A stretch of DNA of 64,000 bases, taken from NCBI GenBank assembly GCA_041741535.1, contig JBGSJV010000022.1:1-64000 (forward strand). Reading direction: 5' to 3'. The DNA comes from M30B19 sp041741535 (lineage in GTDB: Bacteria; Planctomycetota; Planctomycetia; Pirellulales; Pirellulaceae). Positions 25,904 through 34,204 of the stretch are shown in pieces; position 1 is the stretch's first letter, and every line of letters begins with the position of its first letter. The notes below the pieces were generated by a model that ran no database searches, was not told where the DNA came from, and was given only the letters and a program-made list of their open reading frames with translations. The translations under genes and the position numbers were made by a program.

Positions 25904-26671
25904 TCACGACCCCTTCGAGTTTCTGTGGCGCTGGGCGAACAACCATTCCCACACCGCTGGATTGCTGTAAGTGGCGGTCCAGCTATCGTGATCGCCGCCC
26001 CGATATTCTGTGTACCGTGGGGAACCGCCGAGTTCACGCAATTGATGGACGATTTCACGCGAGCGAGTCACAGGGACGACATCGTCCTGATCTCCATGGA
26101 AGACCCACAGGGGTTTGCGGGCCAACTCCGGCAATTGTGCTGACTGACAATCCGCTCCACCACAGATCAGAACGGCCGCTGCGTAACGATCGGGCTCGCG
26201 CATCAGCAAGTCCCAGCCTCCGAAACCTCCCATCGACAACCCCGTCAGATAGATGCGTTGTCGGTCGATCGGCAACTGCGTAAGTAACGACTCGAGCAAC
26301 TGTTGTACCGATTGCAATGCGGGACTGGGTCGAGCGGCTAACTTGGTCGGCTCATTTGTCCGGTCGATGCTGGCCCAAACGTCGTCAGCCGGACATTGGG
26401 GCACAACCACGAAACAGGGATTCGCGGCTTGCACCGTGGGGCCCGCAAAATCGTTCGCTCCGTGAACCAACGTCACTTCGTTGTCGGTCCCGCGCTCTCC
26501 GGCTCCATGCAAGAACAGCAGTAGCGGGTAACTAGATTCAGCAGAATCGGACGAGCTGTTGGCAGTTGAACCGGCGACAAAACGTTGAGGGCGCCAGATC
26601 CGAAATGGCAACGGACCAGACGAAGCGCGAAACACTTGCTGTTCGTAGTTCGGCAACTCAACCTCGTTCAT
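25904..26671 (-). CDS. Alpha/beta hydrolase, PHB-depolymerase/phospholipase-like
   Basis: A 255-residue serine hydrolase. Visible elements are the oxyanion strand LLLFLHGAGERGTDN, the nucleophile elbow GLSMGG, the acid in FHGDQDDVVP, and the His in GGDHDSW; the triad Ser-Asp-His is complete. The pattern is that of dienelactone-hydrolase/prolyl-oligopeptidase-like esterases often annotated as phospholipase or feruloyl-type esterase in planctomycetes. There is no signal peptide, so it appears cytoplasmic. It starts six bases after the lptB stop and is likely co-transcribed with it. Substrate unknown. Confidence 0.85.
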   Translation of the reverse strand: MNEVELPNYEQQVFRASSGPLPFRIWRPQRFVAGSTANSSSDSAESSYPLLLFLHGAGERGTDNEVTLVHGANDFAGPTVQAANPCFVVVPQCPADDVWASIDRTNEPTKLAARPSPALQSVQQLLESLLTQLPIDRQRIYLTGLSMGGFGGWDLLMREPDRYAAAVLICGGADCQSAQLPELARKPLWVFHGDQDDVVPVTRSREIVHQLRELGGSPRYTEYRGGDHDSWTATYSNPAVWEWLFAQRHRNSKGS

Positions 26672-26677
26672 GTTCTT

Positions 26678-27898
26678 TCAGGGACCTTGGCGGATCGTTT
26701 TGGGTTGGGGAAAGAATCGACGACCACGCGGTGCAAATTGTGGCTCGAGGGGCGGTGACTCCGGCAGCTCCATTACCAGCGGGGAATGGGCCGGTGCGGA
26801 CTTCGGCACGGGCGCAGGCACCGCCACCGTTTCCGCGGGTGTCGTCGAAGTCGCGGACGGCGCTGGCTTCGCAAATACGACGGACGAAGCTCCGTTCATT
26901 TGCCGAAAGAACGCATCTGGAACAGAACTCATCGTTACGGCCGGGACAAATTCACTGTCATGGTCCTTGCCATTTTCGTTGCTGCCGAGAAACTCGTCTT
27001 CAGGGCCGAGGTCTTGAACATCGCGGAAATGGGCCGATGTACTCGGACTTCCCGGCTGTTCGCGTGCGACGAACTGCGGAGCGGCCGCTTGCCCAGTAGT
27101 AGCTTGTGGTGGGACGGCTTGTGGTGGGACGGCTTGCCGAGAGACAGTGGGTTGGGATGAGCGAGTCGTCGGTTCGAATGAGTCGATCGTGCCCAAATAC
27201 TTCTTGCGGACTTCGGGATGGATCGACACTTCGTGAGGCGTACCACTGCACAAGACTTCACCTTCACTGATGACGTACGTGCGACTGGTGATTTGCAGGA
27301 TCTCGCGCGCCGCATGGTCTGTAATCAAGATACCCAAGCCACGATCCGCCAATTGGCGAATGATGCCTTGGATGCCTTGAACGGTCACCGGATCGATACC
27401 CGCAAACGGTTCGTCCAGCATGATCATCTTGGGATTGGAGACGAGGCAACGCGCGATCTCCAAGCGACGCCGTTCACCACCGGAGACTTGGGCAGACAAC
27501 GTACTTCGAATGTGTTCCAACCCGAACTCGGCCAACAATTGGGCCGTTTCGCGTCGCCGCTGTCCACTGGGGCGACCTAATAACTGCATCGTTGCCACCA
27601 AGTTTTGTTCGACGGTCAGCTTGCCAAAGACACTCGATTGTTGCGGCAAGTAACCCAAGCCACCTTCGCGAGCCCGGCGATGCATTGGCCAGCTTGTGAC
27701 ATCTTGACCATCCAAAACGACTCGCCCTCGATCCGGCGTGACCATGCCACAGGTCATGCGAAATGAGGTTGTTTTTCCGGCGCCATTAGGTCCCAGCAAC
27801 CCAACGATCTCACCAGCATCCACGTCAAAGGAAACTTCGTTGACTACTTGGCGACTGCCGTAGCGTTTCGCCAGCCCGGTGACTTCTAATAACTTCAT
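26678..27898 (-). CDS. lptB: LptB-type ABC ATPase with long C-terminal extension
   Basis: A 406-residue ABC ATPase. Residues 1-240 match the LPS-export ATPase LptB: Walker A GPNGAGKT, signature VSGGERRRLEIARC, Walker B MIMLDEPFAGIDP, and the H-loop ILITDHAAREIL. LptB normally ends near residue 240. Here about 160 residues follow, rich in Pro, Ala, Ser and Gln with a tandem QAVPP repeat and no recognisable fold. LptB drives LptFG to pull LPS from the inner membrane; a Gram-negative-type envelope fits. The gene sits 34 bases after lepB, so protein export and envelope assembly genes are grouped. Confidence 0.88.
   Translation of the reverse strand: MKLLEVTGLAKRYGSRQVVNEVSFDVDAGEIVGLLGPNGAGKTTSFRMTCGMVTPDRGRVVLDGQDVTSWPMHRRAREGGLGYLPQQSSVFGKLTVEQNLVATMQLLGRPSGQRRRETAQLLAEFGLEHIRSTLSAQVSGGERRRLEIARCLVSNPKMIMLDEPFAGIDPVTVQGIQGIIRQLADRGLGILITDHAAREILQITSRTYVISEGEVLCSGTPHEVSIHPEVRKKYLGTIDSFEPTTRSSQPTVSRQAVPPQAVPPQATTGQAAAPQFVAREQPGSPSTSAHFRDVQDLGPEDEFLGSNENGKDHDSEFVPAVTMSSVPDAFFRQMNGASSVVFAKPAPSATSTTPAETVAVPAPVPKSAPAHSPLVMELPESPPLEPQFAPRGRRFFPQPKTIRQGP
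27106..27135. repeat. Tandem 15-base repeat inside lptB
   Basis: Two exact copies of GTGGTGGGACGGCTT lie head to tail. They encode the QAVPP repeats of the disordered LptB tail and could change copy number by slippage without breaking the frame. Confidence 0.8.
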
Positions 27899-27932
27899 TC
27901 AACCGCTCCATCAGTTGGGACGTTGTCCGTGA

Positions 27933-29882
27933 TCAATGAATAATTCGCATTCGATTGAAGTTTGGCCAATAGAGTGGGCTATTCCAAGTGTGCGGCCAAT
28001 AAACCATCAACGCTCGCCCAATCATGAATCGACGCTCGACATAATTAGGTGCCAGCCACTTTCGAGCATCCTCGCTTTGTGGGCTATTGTCGCCCATCGG
28101 AAAGAACTGGTCCTCGGTCAATCTGTAGGCTTCGTCACCCCCCCACTTCAATGGCAAGTCTTGATCAAACCCTTCAAACCACTCGCGAAACTCTGGCGAA
28201 ACCCAATGCATGGGGCTCTCGTAATATTGAAGCATTCGGGCTCGTGAGACACCCGCTCCACTTCGATCGCGAAGCGACGAGAGTGTCGCAACGTTGAAGT
28301 CGTTCCTTCCCAAGTAATAGAAATCACGAAACACTTTTAGACGCTCGATCGACAACTCGCCGCCCTGGAATCCAACGCCCAATGGTCGGGCGTCGCCGTA
28401 GTCTTGATCATCATAATACGGAGTCAGCTGCCCGGAACGAACATAACAACCCTCCCCTGGGATCGCGACCTCTTGATCGTCGATCCACAAGTAGATTCGA
28501 TCGTCACAGTTTGCGTAACGAATCTGATACGAGCCTGCACCTTTCAACGGCGTCTCAAATTGAAGCGTCGCGTTTTTCGAGGCGTCCAACGATGTTTGGT
28601 CAGCGAATCGAACCGTAACCCCTTCGGCGGAAACTTCTGAAGAGAGAGTCGCTTGTCCGGTTGCCACGTCGATTTCGCACAAAAAGTGAACGCCACCTTC
28701 CACCGCATCCAAAGCCAACGTTCCTTGTGGTCCCACGGTGACTTCCGCTTCCATCACGAGGTCCCCAACCCAGTTGCCGCCGAATCGCGAGAAGTCCCAG
28801 TTATGACTTTCTCGGGTATCCGCATACATCATGCCGTCGTTGTAGCAATAATAATCCGTCACGATATGCCCAGGGCTATCGATGTAGTCGCTCGGCAGCG
28901 GCTGGCCCGAACGAACTGCTTGCCAATGAGCTTGTCGCGGGACCATGTGGCGAAACCGCAACCAATCGTATTGTCCGTTTGGATTCGCGGGCGCCACCAA
29001 GGCGTACGTCGCCGGTTCGTCGCCTTCGGCTTGGACCTTCCATTGGGTTTCCGGAAGACATTTCTCTTGCCACGAAGGGCCGGGCGAGTTGGGCTGCCGC
29101 GTTCCATCTGGGATCCACGAGGGCGCCATTCCGGCCTTGCGCATCGCCGACGAGAAGTAGTAGCTGTCTTGCACGGGGATCGCAATCTTCGACAACTTGC
29201 CCGCAGGTTTTCGGGCAATCGTTTGTGTTCTCGGTAGATTGGCGTCTAACGTATCGGCCACTTGGGTGTAAACATCTCCATTGTTGATCGTCAATGATTC
29301 TCCCGGCAAACCAACCAACCGCTTGATGTAGTTGGCTTTGGCCGCACCCGGGTATTTGAACACGATGACGTCCCAACGTTGGGGTTCACGCCATAAATGC
29401 TCCAATTTGCTCACGACGATTCGATCGCCGGCGAAGGACTCGTCATTGGCTTGTGGCATGATGGGTTGCCCGTTGGCATCCTTGGGCAATGTGGCACCGA
29501 CTCGAGCCAATTCCCGAATTTCGAAAGTTAAGGGGCAACGCACTTTGTGAAGCCGATACTTGTCGATTGACTGGTTCGCCCCGCGTGGGACTCGACCGCT
29601 GGGACCTTCGGCCGTTGCGCCAACTTGAAAGTAATAATCGCAGTCGGAACAGGCCACTTCGACATGTTGGCCCATCAAGGTCGGCGCCATCGAACCGGTC
29701 GGAATGATGTAAGCCTCGGCCTGCAAGGTCTTGAAGGTCATCGCCAACACGATCGCCATCGCTATGGATTCGATCGTTTCTCGAACGTTGATTCCGTCCC
29801 AGAATGTGGGCTCCAACACAAAAGAGCCCGCCATCGTGTTGTCGTAATTCCCAGACGTCTCAAACGGTTTCTGCTTGGCCAT
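27933..29882 (-). CDS. lepB: Signal peptidase I with very large insertion
   Basis: A 649-residue type I signal peptidase, far longer than usual (about 250-330). One N-terminal membrane helix (IAMAIVLAMTFKTLQAEAY) precedes box B with the nucleophile Ser64 (IIPTGSMAPTL). The general base is Lys187 in NYIKRLVGLPGE, and the C-terminal box E is FFPMGDNSPQSEDAR (Asp598). Between about residues 205 and 585 is an insertion with a laminin-G/concanavalin-like beta-rich character (WVGDLVMEAEVTVGPQG, GSYQIRYANCDDRIYLWIDD). A second short insertion near residues 72-120 holds Cys78, Cys81 and Cys116. All catalytic residues are kept, so it should be active. It is the first gene of a minus-strand operon. Confidence 0.92.
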   Translation of the reverse strand: MAKQKPFETSGNYDNTMAGSFVLEPTFWDGINVRETIESIAMAIVLAMTFKTLQAEAYIIPTGSMAPTLMGQHVEVACSDCDYYFQVGATAEGPSGRVPRGANQSIDKYRLHKVRCPLTFEIRELARVGATLPKDANGQPIMPQANDESFAGDRIVVSKLEHLWREPQRWDVIVFKYPGAAKANYIKRLVGLPGESLTINNGDVYTQVADTLDANLPRTQTIARKPAGKLSKIAIPVQDSYYFSSAMRKAGMAPSWIPDGTRQPNSPGPSWQEKCLPETQWKVQAEGDEPATYALVAPANPNGQYDWLRFRHMVPRQAHWQAVRSGQPLPSDYIDSPGHIVTDYYCYNDGMMYADTRESHNWDFSRFGGNWVGDLVMEAEVTVGPQGTLALDAVEGGVHFLCEIDVATGQATLSSEVSAEGVTVRFADQTSLDASKNATLQFETPLKGAGSYQIRYANCDDRIYLWIDDQEVAIPGEGCYVRSGQLTPYYDDQDYGDARPLGVGFQGGELSIERLKVFRDFYYLGRNDFNVATLSSLRDRSGAGVSRARMLQYYESPMHWVSPEFREWFEGFDQDLPLKWGGDEAYRLTEDQFFPMGDNSPQSEDARKWLAPNYVERRFMIGRALMVYWPHTWNSPLYWPNFNRMRIIH

Positions 29883-30227
29883 GGAGTCTCAGTCGAGTGA
29901 TGGTTGATCTATTCCGGAGCAAATGAAACAGCCAAGGCCGGTCTTCCGCCCAGGGTCTCCAATTGTAGTCGAACGGCATTCTTTGGCCGATACGACTTTG
30001 CCCACCGTGAAATTGTTACACGCTAGCGAGCCTCCCCGGTCCGGCTTGCGTAGTCTCGGGCCCTCCAGATCACCGAATTGACCCGAAATTTCGGCTTCTC
30101 GCGCCATTGGCACGAAAACTGCTCCACAGTGTGCTCGCCATCAAGGTTGCTGACCCAGTCAACAGCCAACGTGGGGATTGGCGACCCGCCGATCCAACGA
30201 GCGACATCAACGAAAGGAATCCGCGAA
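29883..30227. other. Divergent spacer upstream of lepB
   Basis: A 345-base region between lepB (minus) and a small plus-strand gene. A minus-strand TACAAT (29962-29967) is the best promoter candidate for lepB. Nothing else is recognised. Confidence 0.5.
29962..29967 (-). promoter_or_regulatory. Candidate -10 element for lepB operon
   Basis: TACAAT on the minus strand, about 80 bases upstream of the lepB ATG. The -35 region is weak. Confidence 0.35.
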
Positions 30228-30458
30228 ATGTCACTTCTTATCGAATCCAATACCGATTGCAGTTCCCTAACCCTGACCGAAATCCGCATGCGAGTCGCCA
30301 ATATCAAGGCTCGCTGGAGCGATGAAGAGCGGGAGGTCCGAGCCCATCAAGGTCAAAAACGTCGCGAAAGTCTCGGTGCTTTATTGGGACACACGCTCCC
30401 AGCCGAGCTTGAGTGGGACCTTTTGCAGGCCGTTGCACAGGAAGAACTCGGTGTTTAG
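30228..30458 (+). CDS. Small conserved-type hypothetical protein, 76 residues
   Basis: A short soluble protein beginning MSLLIESNTDCSSLTLTEI, followed by RMRVANIKARWSDEEREVRA, a basic stretch (HQGQKRRESLGALLG) and an acidic end. It is probably helical. The ATG follows AAAGGA at good spacing; an open frame extends upstream to 30078, but that part has no ribosome site or sensible composition. Small proteins of this kind with a WSxxER segment are seen in planctomycetes, but no function is known to me. Monocistronic. Confidence 0.6.
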   Translation: MSLLIESNTDCSSLTLTEIRMRVANIKARWSDEEREVRAHQGQKRRESLGALLGHTLPAELEWDLLQAVAQEELGV

Positions 30459-30763
30459 CTTGCGAAAAACCCGCGGTTGATCATAATCTAGCAGTGGGAC
30501 AATGCTCGCGTAGCGATCTCTGGCGTTGCGGCTGATTCCGCTACACCAGCGCTGGCGAAATTGGTTGGATCGTGATGCCCGAGGCAGCTGCATTGGGCCG
30601 AACGCTCGCACGAGCCAATCCAACGGTCTCCATCCGACAACTTTTGTGACGACTCCTTGGCTATTTAGCGGGAGTCGTTCTCATTAGTTGGACGACCCAA
30701 ACTGCCACTGTCGCATGAACACTGCAACCGCCTGCCTTTTGCAACCGCCGAGACCCGCCTGGC
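30459..30763. other. Spacer with one small hairpin
   Basis: A 305-base stretch without a gene. It contains an 8-base inverted repeat (ACGACTCC at 30649-30656 with 30671-30678), not followed by a T run. Nothing else is seen. Confidence 0.4.
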
Positions 30764-31987
30764 ATGATCACTCGCTCCCAGTTGAAGTGGATTTTTCTCT
30801 CCTTGGTCGCCCTACGTCTGATCGTGGGTTTCCATTTTTTTACCGAGGGAAAGAACAAGATCGATCAAGGAGACTGGTCCGCAGCTCCGTTCTTTGCGGC
30901 AGCGAAGGGGCCGATGGCTCCGTTCTTTCATAGTCTGCTGCCCGATTGGAGCTATCGCGAAACTCTATGCGTCGTTCCCGCGAAACCGGCAGGTGATAAA
31001 AAAATCAATCCCGTCGTTAAACGCGACCAGGCCCCCGCGACGTCCAATGCCCCCCGCTTTGAAATCGATCCCTATCGAACTTTTGGTCAGTGGGACATTT
31101 TCCTGGAAGATGTTTTGGTCGGGTACCGTTTGAAGCAATCGGAAATCGCGGACCGGATCGCGGCAATGGACCGTGAGGTCAAGCGTTTGGATTCCGAGAT
31201 CGAAGCGGCGCACGCCAGCGACGACGCTAGTTTGGAAAAGGACTTGACGCGACAACGGGCTCAACGGGTCGCCGTGAAAAATCGACTGGCGAAAGCCGAT
31301 CCGCTGGTTGATTTGTTAGAGATCCTCAAACGACGTCAGGACCAATTGAATGAGTATCTCTTTTTCCCGACCCACCGCGATGAGATCTTAAAATCGGTAG
31401 AAGACGAAAATCGCTTGGCGGGTTTTGTTCGCGATGGCGAGAACCGTTCCAGCAGTGGTCAGGATGTGGAATCGCTCCGAAATCAAATCGAGTCGATTCG
31501 GAGCGAGATTCGCAGTGTGCGCGGCAAACATGCCGTCGAGATCCAAGGCATTTGGAACGGACTCGAAGAGGAAATGAACTCCTACGGCTTGCAACTCTCG
31601 TCGCCACTGGAAACGGGCGAATCATTAAGGCGACAAGTCCCGTTGCCAAAACCGTTTGAAATCAAGCCCACGACCCAGCTTTACTGGATCAACACGATTG
31701 TCCCGTACTTTGATCTAACCGTCGGAATCCTGTTGTTGTTGGGCCTGTTTTCGCGGATAACTTCTTTGGCGGCAGCGTGCTTCCTGCTGGGCATCATCGT
31801 AACACAACCGCTGTGGGTTCCAGGACATGACCCCAAGATCATCTGGAACCTTGTCGAGTTTGGCGCGTTGTTGGTGATGTCGGCGACCGTCGCTGGCCGC
31901 TTTGGCGGCCTGGACTACTTCCTGCATCGCTTGTTTGGCAAGTCTGAGGACGAGCCAGAGACAGACTCAACGGATCAGCCCAGTTAA
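30764..31987 (+). CDS. DoxX-family membrane protein with inserted coiled coil
   Basis: A 407-residue protein. The N-terminal helix (WIFLSLVALRLIVGFHFFTEG) and three C-terminal helices (from TIVPYFDLTVGILLLLGLF to LVEFGALLVMSATVAGRFGG) are those of the DoxX/quinol oxidase-type four-helix membrane family, including the E-G-K-N-K after helix 1. Between helices 1 and 2 is an insertion of about 220 residues that is strongly charged with heptad spacing (IAAMDREVKRLDSEIEAAH and ESLRNQIESIRSEIRSVRG), predicting a long coiled coil outside the membrane. The role is unknown; the location is the inner membrane. A Gfo/Idh/MocA gene follows 77 bases later and may share its transcript. Confidence 0.8.
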   Translation: MITRSQLKWIFLSLVALRLIVGFHFFTEGKNKIDQGDWSAAPFFAAAKGPMAPFFHSLLPDWSYRETLCVVPAKPAGDKKINPVVKRDQAPATSNAPRFEIDPYRTFGQWDIFLEDVLVGYRLKQSEIADRIAAMDREVKRLDSEIEAAHASDDASLEKDLTRQRAQRVAVKNRLAKADPLVDLLEILKRRQDQLNEYLFFPTHRDEILKSVEDENRLAGFVRDGENRSSSGQDVESLRNQIESIRSEIRSVRGKHAVEIQGIWNGLEEEMNSYGLQLSSPLETGESLRRQVPLPKPFEIKPTTQLYWINTIVPYFDLTVGILLLLGLFSRITSLAAACFLLGIIVTQPLWVPGHDPKIIWNLVEFGALLVMSATVAGRFGGLDYFLHRLFGKSEDEPETDSTDQPS

Positions 31988-32064
31988 GCGATCCCGGCTC
32001 CAACACTCGCACATCCCCCCTCCGAATAAAATCCAACCGTCCCGTTGAAGGCAAGGAACAAAAG

Positions 32065-33897
32065 ATGACTCCCACACCGGAAGAGAAGGCCATTGGCCGC
32101 GACAATTATTACTCGGCAGTCACGGCCTACGAAAAAATGCATCGGCGTGATTTTCTGACGCGGACGGTGGCGGGTGGCGCGGCCATTGGCGCGGGTGTGG
32201 GAGCCATGTACTTCGGCTACGGCAAACCAAGCCGCCCGATTCGGATCGCGGTTATTGGAACCGGTGACGAAGGCAGCGTTCTGATTGGGGCCTTGAATCC
32301 GGATTACGTCGAAGTCAAAGCCATTTGTGATTGCCGACCCTCCAGCCAGTTCCGCGCTTTCCACGGCGACTGGAGCACGGCCAATACCATCGGAGTTCGC
32401 CCAGGCTTGCTCCAGGTCTTTGGCTGGAAGAGTGAAGAAGAGGCTCGTCGGCACGTCAAAGTCTACAGTGACTACATGGACGTGATGAAAGACCCGGAAA
32501 TCGAGGGCGTGATCATCGCGACACCGCTGTTCCTGCATGCTCCCATGTCGGTTGCTGCCATGCTGAATGGCAAACATGTGTTGTGCGAAAAATTGATGGC
32601 GCACAACGTGGCTCAATGCAAGTGGATGACGCGCGTCGCGAAGGCAACCAACAAGTTCCTCTCGATTGGTCATCAACGTCACTACAACATTTTATACGAC
32701 AACGCGGTCAACATGATTCGCTGGGGATTGCTGGGCGAAATTCATCATATCCGCGCCCAATGGCACCGCGGGAACTTGCCGGGCAAAGATAGTTGGGAAT
32801 TGCCGATCCCAGGTGGCGATGTGATGCCGGACGGCAAACGGGTCGACCAAATTGCTGCGGAGCTCAATAAGTTCAAGCAGGCCCTCACCACGACTCAAGG
32901 CGCCGAAGCGGCATTTCTCAAAATGCAGGTCGCCCAGTGGTCGGCCTTGGATGATGACAAGTTTTTGGATGCAAAAAAATACGGATACTTGGATGATCCT
33001 TCGATTCTTGGTTCGGGCAAACTGCGAACGGCCATGGAAGAATTGGTTCGCTGGCGATTGTGGGATCGAACGGCGGGTGGCTTGATGGCCGAGTTAGGCA
33101 GCCATCAAATTGATGCCGCCAGCATCTTCATTGCGGCGCTTAGCAAAGACGTCAACAGGAAGGTTCATCCGCTAACGGTTCATGCCGTGGGTGGCCGCCA
33201 AATTTTCCCGAAGAGTCGCGACGCAGACGATCATGTGTATTGCACCTTCGAGTTCCCTGGCCAAGGTTTTGATTTCGATAAAGTTGGCTTCAAGGATCCG
33301 ATGAACAGTTATCCGCCGGTCACGGGCGTTCCATCCTACGAAGAGGATCCCAACAAGAAAGTTGTTGTGACCTACTCGTCGATCAATGGCAACGGATATG
33401 GCGGTTACGGCGAAATTGTGATGGGCTCCAAGGGAACGTTGGTCCTGGACAAAGAGTTGGAAGCAATGCTGTACCAAGCGGGTCCAACGTACGTGAAGGC
33501 CGGCATCAAAGCGGAAAAAGGAGGCTCGGCGATTCTTGATACGTCGTCGAGTGGCGACCCAGCTTTGGCCAAAGCCGCCGAAGGTACCAAGGTGAGCCGT
33601 GGCTACAAGGAAGAAATCGAACATTGGGCATGGTGCATTAGCCAAGGCGACCTGTCGAATCAACCTCGTTGCAACGGACCTGTTGGCTTGGCCGATGCCG
33701 TGATTGCACTTGTCTCTCGGCAAGCGATCCAAAACAGCAACAAACCCAAAGGCCACGGCTTCGTTCAATTCGATACGAAGTGGTTTGACGTCGAGTCGGA
33801 TGAAGTTCCCGAACCAAACATTGGCGGCTTGGCCGACACCGATATGGAATCCGTTCGCAAGAAACTCGGGATTCCTCAGAACTTGGGTTCGGTCTAA
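32065..33897 (+). CDS. Gfo/Idh/MocA-family oxidoreductase, Tat-exported
   Basis: A 610-residue NAD(P)-dependent oxidoreductase. A twin-arginine signal lies some 25 residues in (MHRRDFLTRTVAGGAAIGAG), so the protein is probably translocated folded. The Rossmann dinucleotide site reads IRIAVIGTGDEGSVLIGAL; the catalytic-type segment is HVLCEKLMAHN, in which the usual EKP is EKL. A long C-terminal half binds substrate. Such exported members are very numerous in planctomycetes and act on sugar-like compounds, as known from the family; the substrate here is unknown. The ATG follows AAGGAA. A probable terminator lies 110 bases after the stop. Confidence 0.88.
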   Translation: MTPTPEEKAIGRDNYYSAVTAYEKMHRRDFLTRTVAGGAAIGAGVGAMYFGYGKPSRPIRIAVIGTGDEGSVLIGALNPDYVEVKAICDCRPSSQFRAFHGDWSTANTIGVRPGLLQVFGWKSEEEARRHVKVYSDYMDVMKDPEIEGVIIATPLFLHAPMSVAAMLNGKHVLCEKLMAHNVAQCKWMTRVAKATNKFLSIGHQRHYNILYDNAVNMIRWGLLGEIHHIRAQWHRGNLPGKDSWELPIPGGDVMPDGKRVDQIAAELNKFKQALTTTQGAEAAFLKMQVAQWSALDDDKFLDAKKYGYLDDPSILGSGKLRTAMEELVRWRLWDRTAGGLMAELGSHQIDAASIFIAALSKDVNRKVHPLTVHAVGGRQIFPKSRDADDHVYCTFEFPGQGFDFDKVGFKDPMNSYPPVTGVPSYEEDPNKKVVVTYSSINGNGYGGYGEIVMGSKGTLVLDKELEAMLYQAGPTYVKAGIKAEKGGSAILDTSSSGDPALAKAAEGTKVSRGYKEEIEHWAWCISQGDLSNQPRCNGPVGLADAVIALVSRQAIQNSNKPKGHGFVQFDTKWFDVESDEVPEPNIGGLADTDMESVRKKLGIPQNLGSV

Positions 33898-34204
33898 CCA
33901 AACCCGGCTGATCCAGTTGGCCGGATTGACCGAACGACCGCCCATAGTAGAGCGAGCGCCCCGATCGCTTCCGCGTTGGGTCGATGAGTTTGACCAGTAT
34001 AGAAACGCGGAGGTGCTGCGATCCCGGAGAATTCTGGTATCAGGCTCCTCCGTTTTTTTGCGTCTCGGCATTTTAAAAAGTCTACCCGGCCCGACTCTTA
34101 GCTAGCACTCGTGACGATGGACGCTGGCATTCTGCGACGTTGAGCGATGTGAACGCCTGCATCGTGGTGGAATCGACTTTGCCTTCTTCGGCCGAATTTG
34201 GTAA
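33898..34204. other. Spacer with probable terminator
   Basis: A 307-base spacer between the oxidoreductase gene and the TPR gene. Apart from the hairpin at 34008-34059, nothing is recognised; no convincing promoter for the TPR gene was found. Confidence 0.4.
34008..34059 (+). terminator. Probable terminator after the oxidoreductase gene
   Basis: CGGAGG (34008-34013) pairs with CCTCCG (34047-34052), followed by seven T. The loop is long (33 bases) and the stem short, so this is only probable. Confidence 0.4.

Noticed and set aside
33172..34071. 299-codon minus-strand open frame
   Set aside because: It is the antisense of the Gfo/Idh/MocA gene; the composition is Arg/Asn-rich without motifs.
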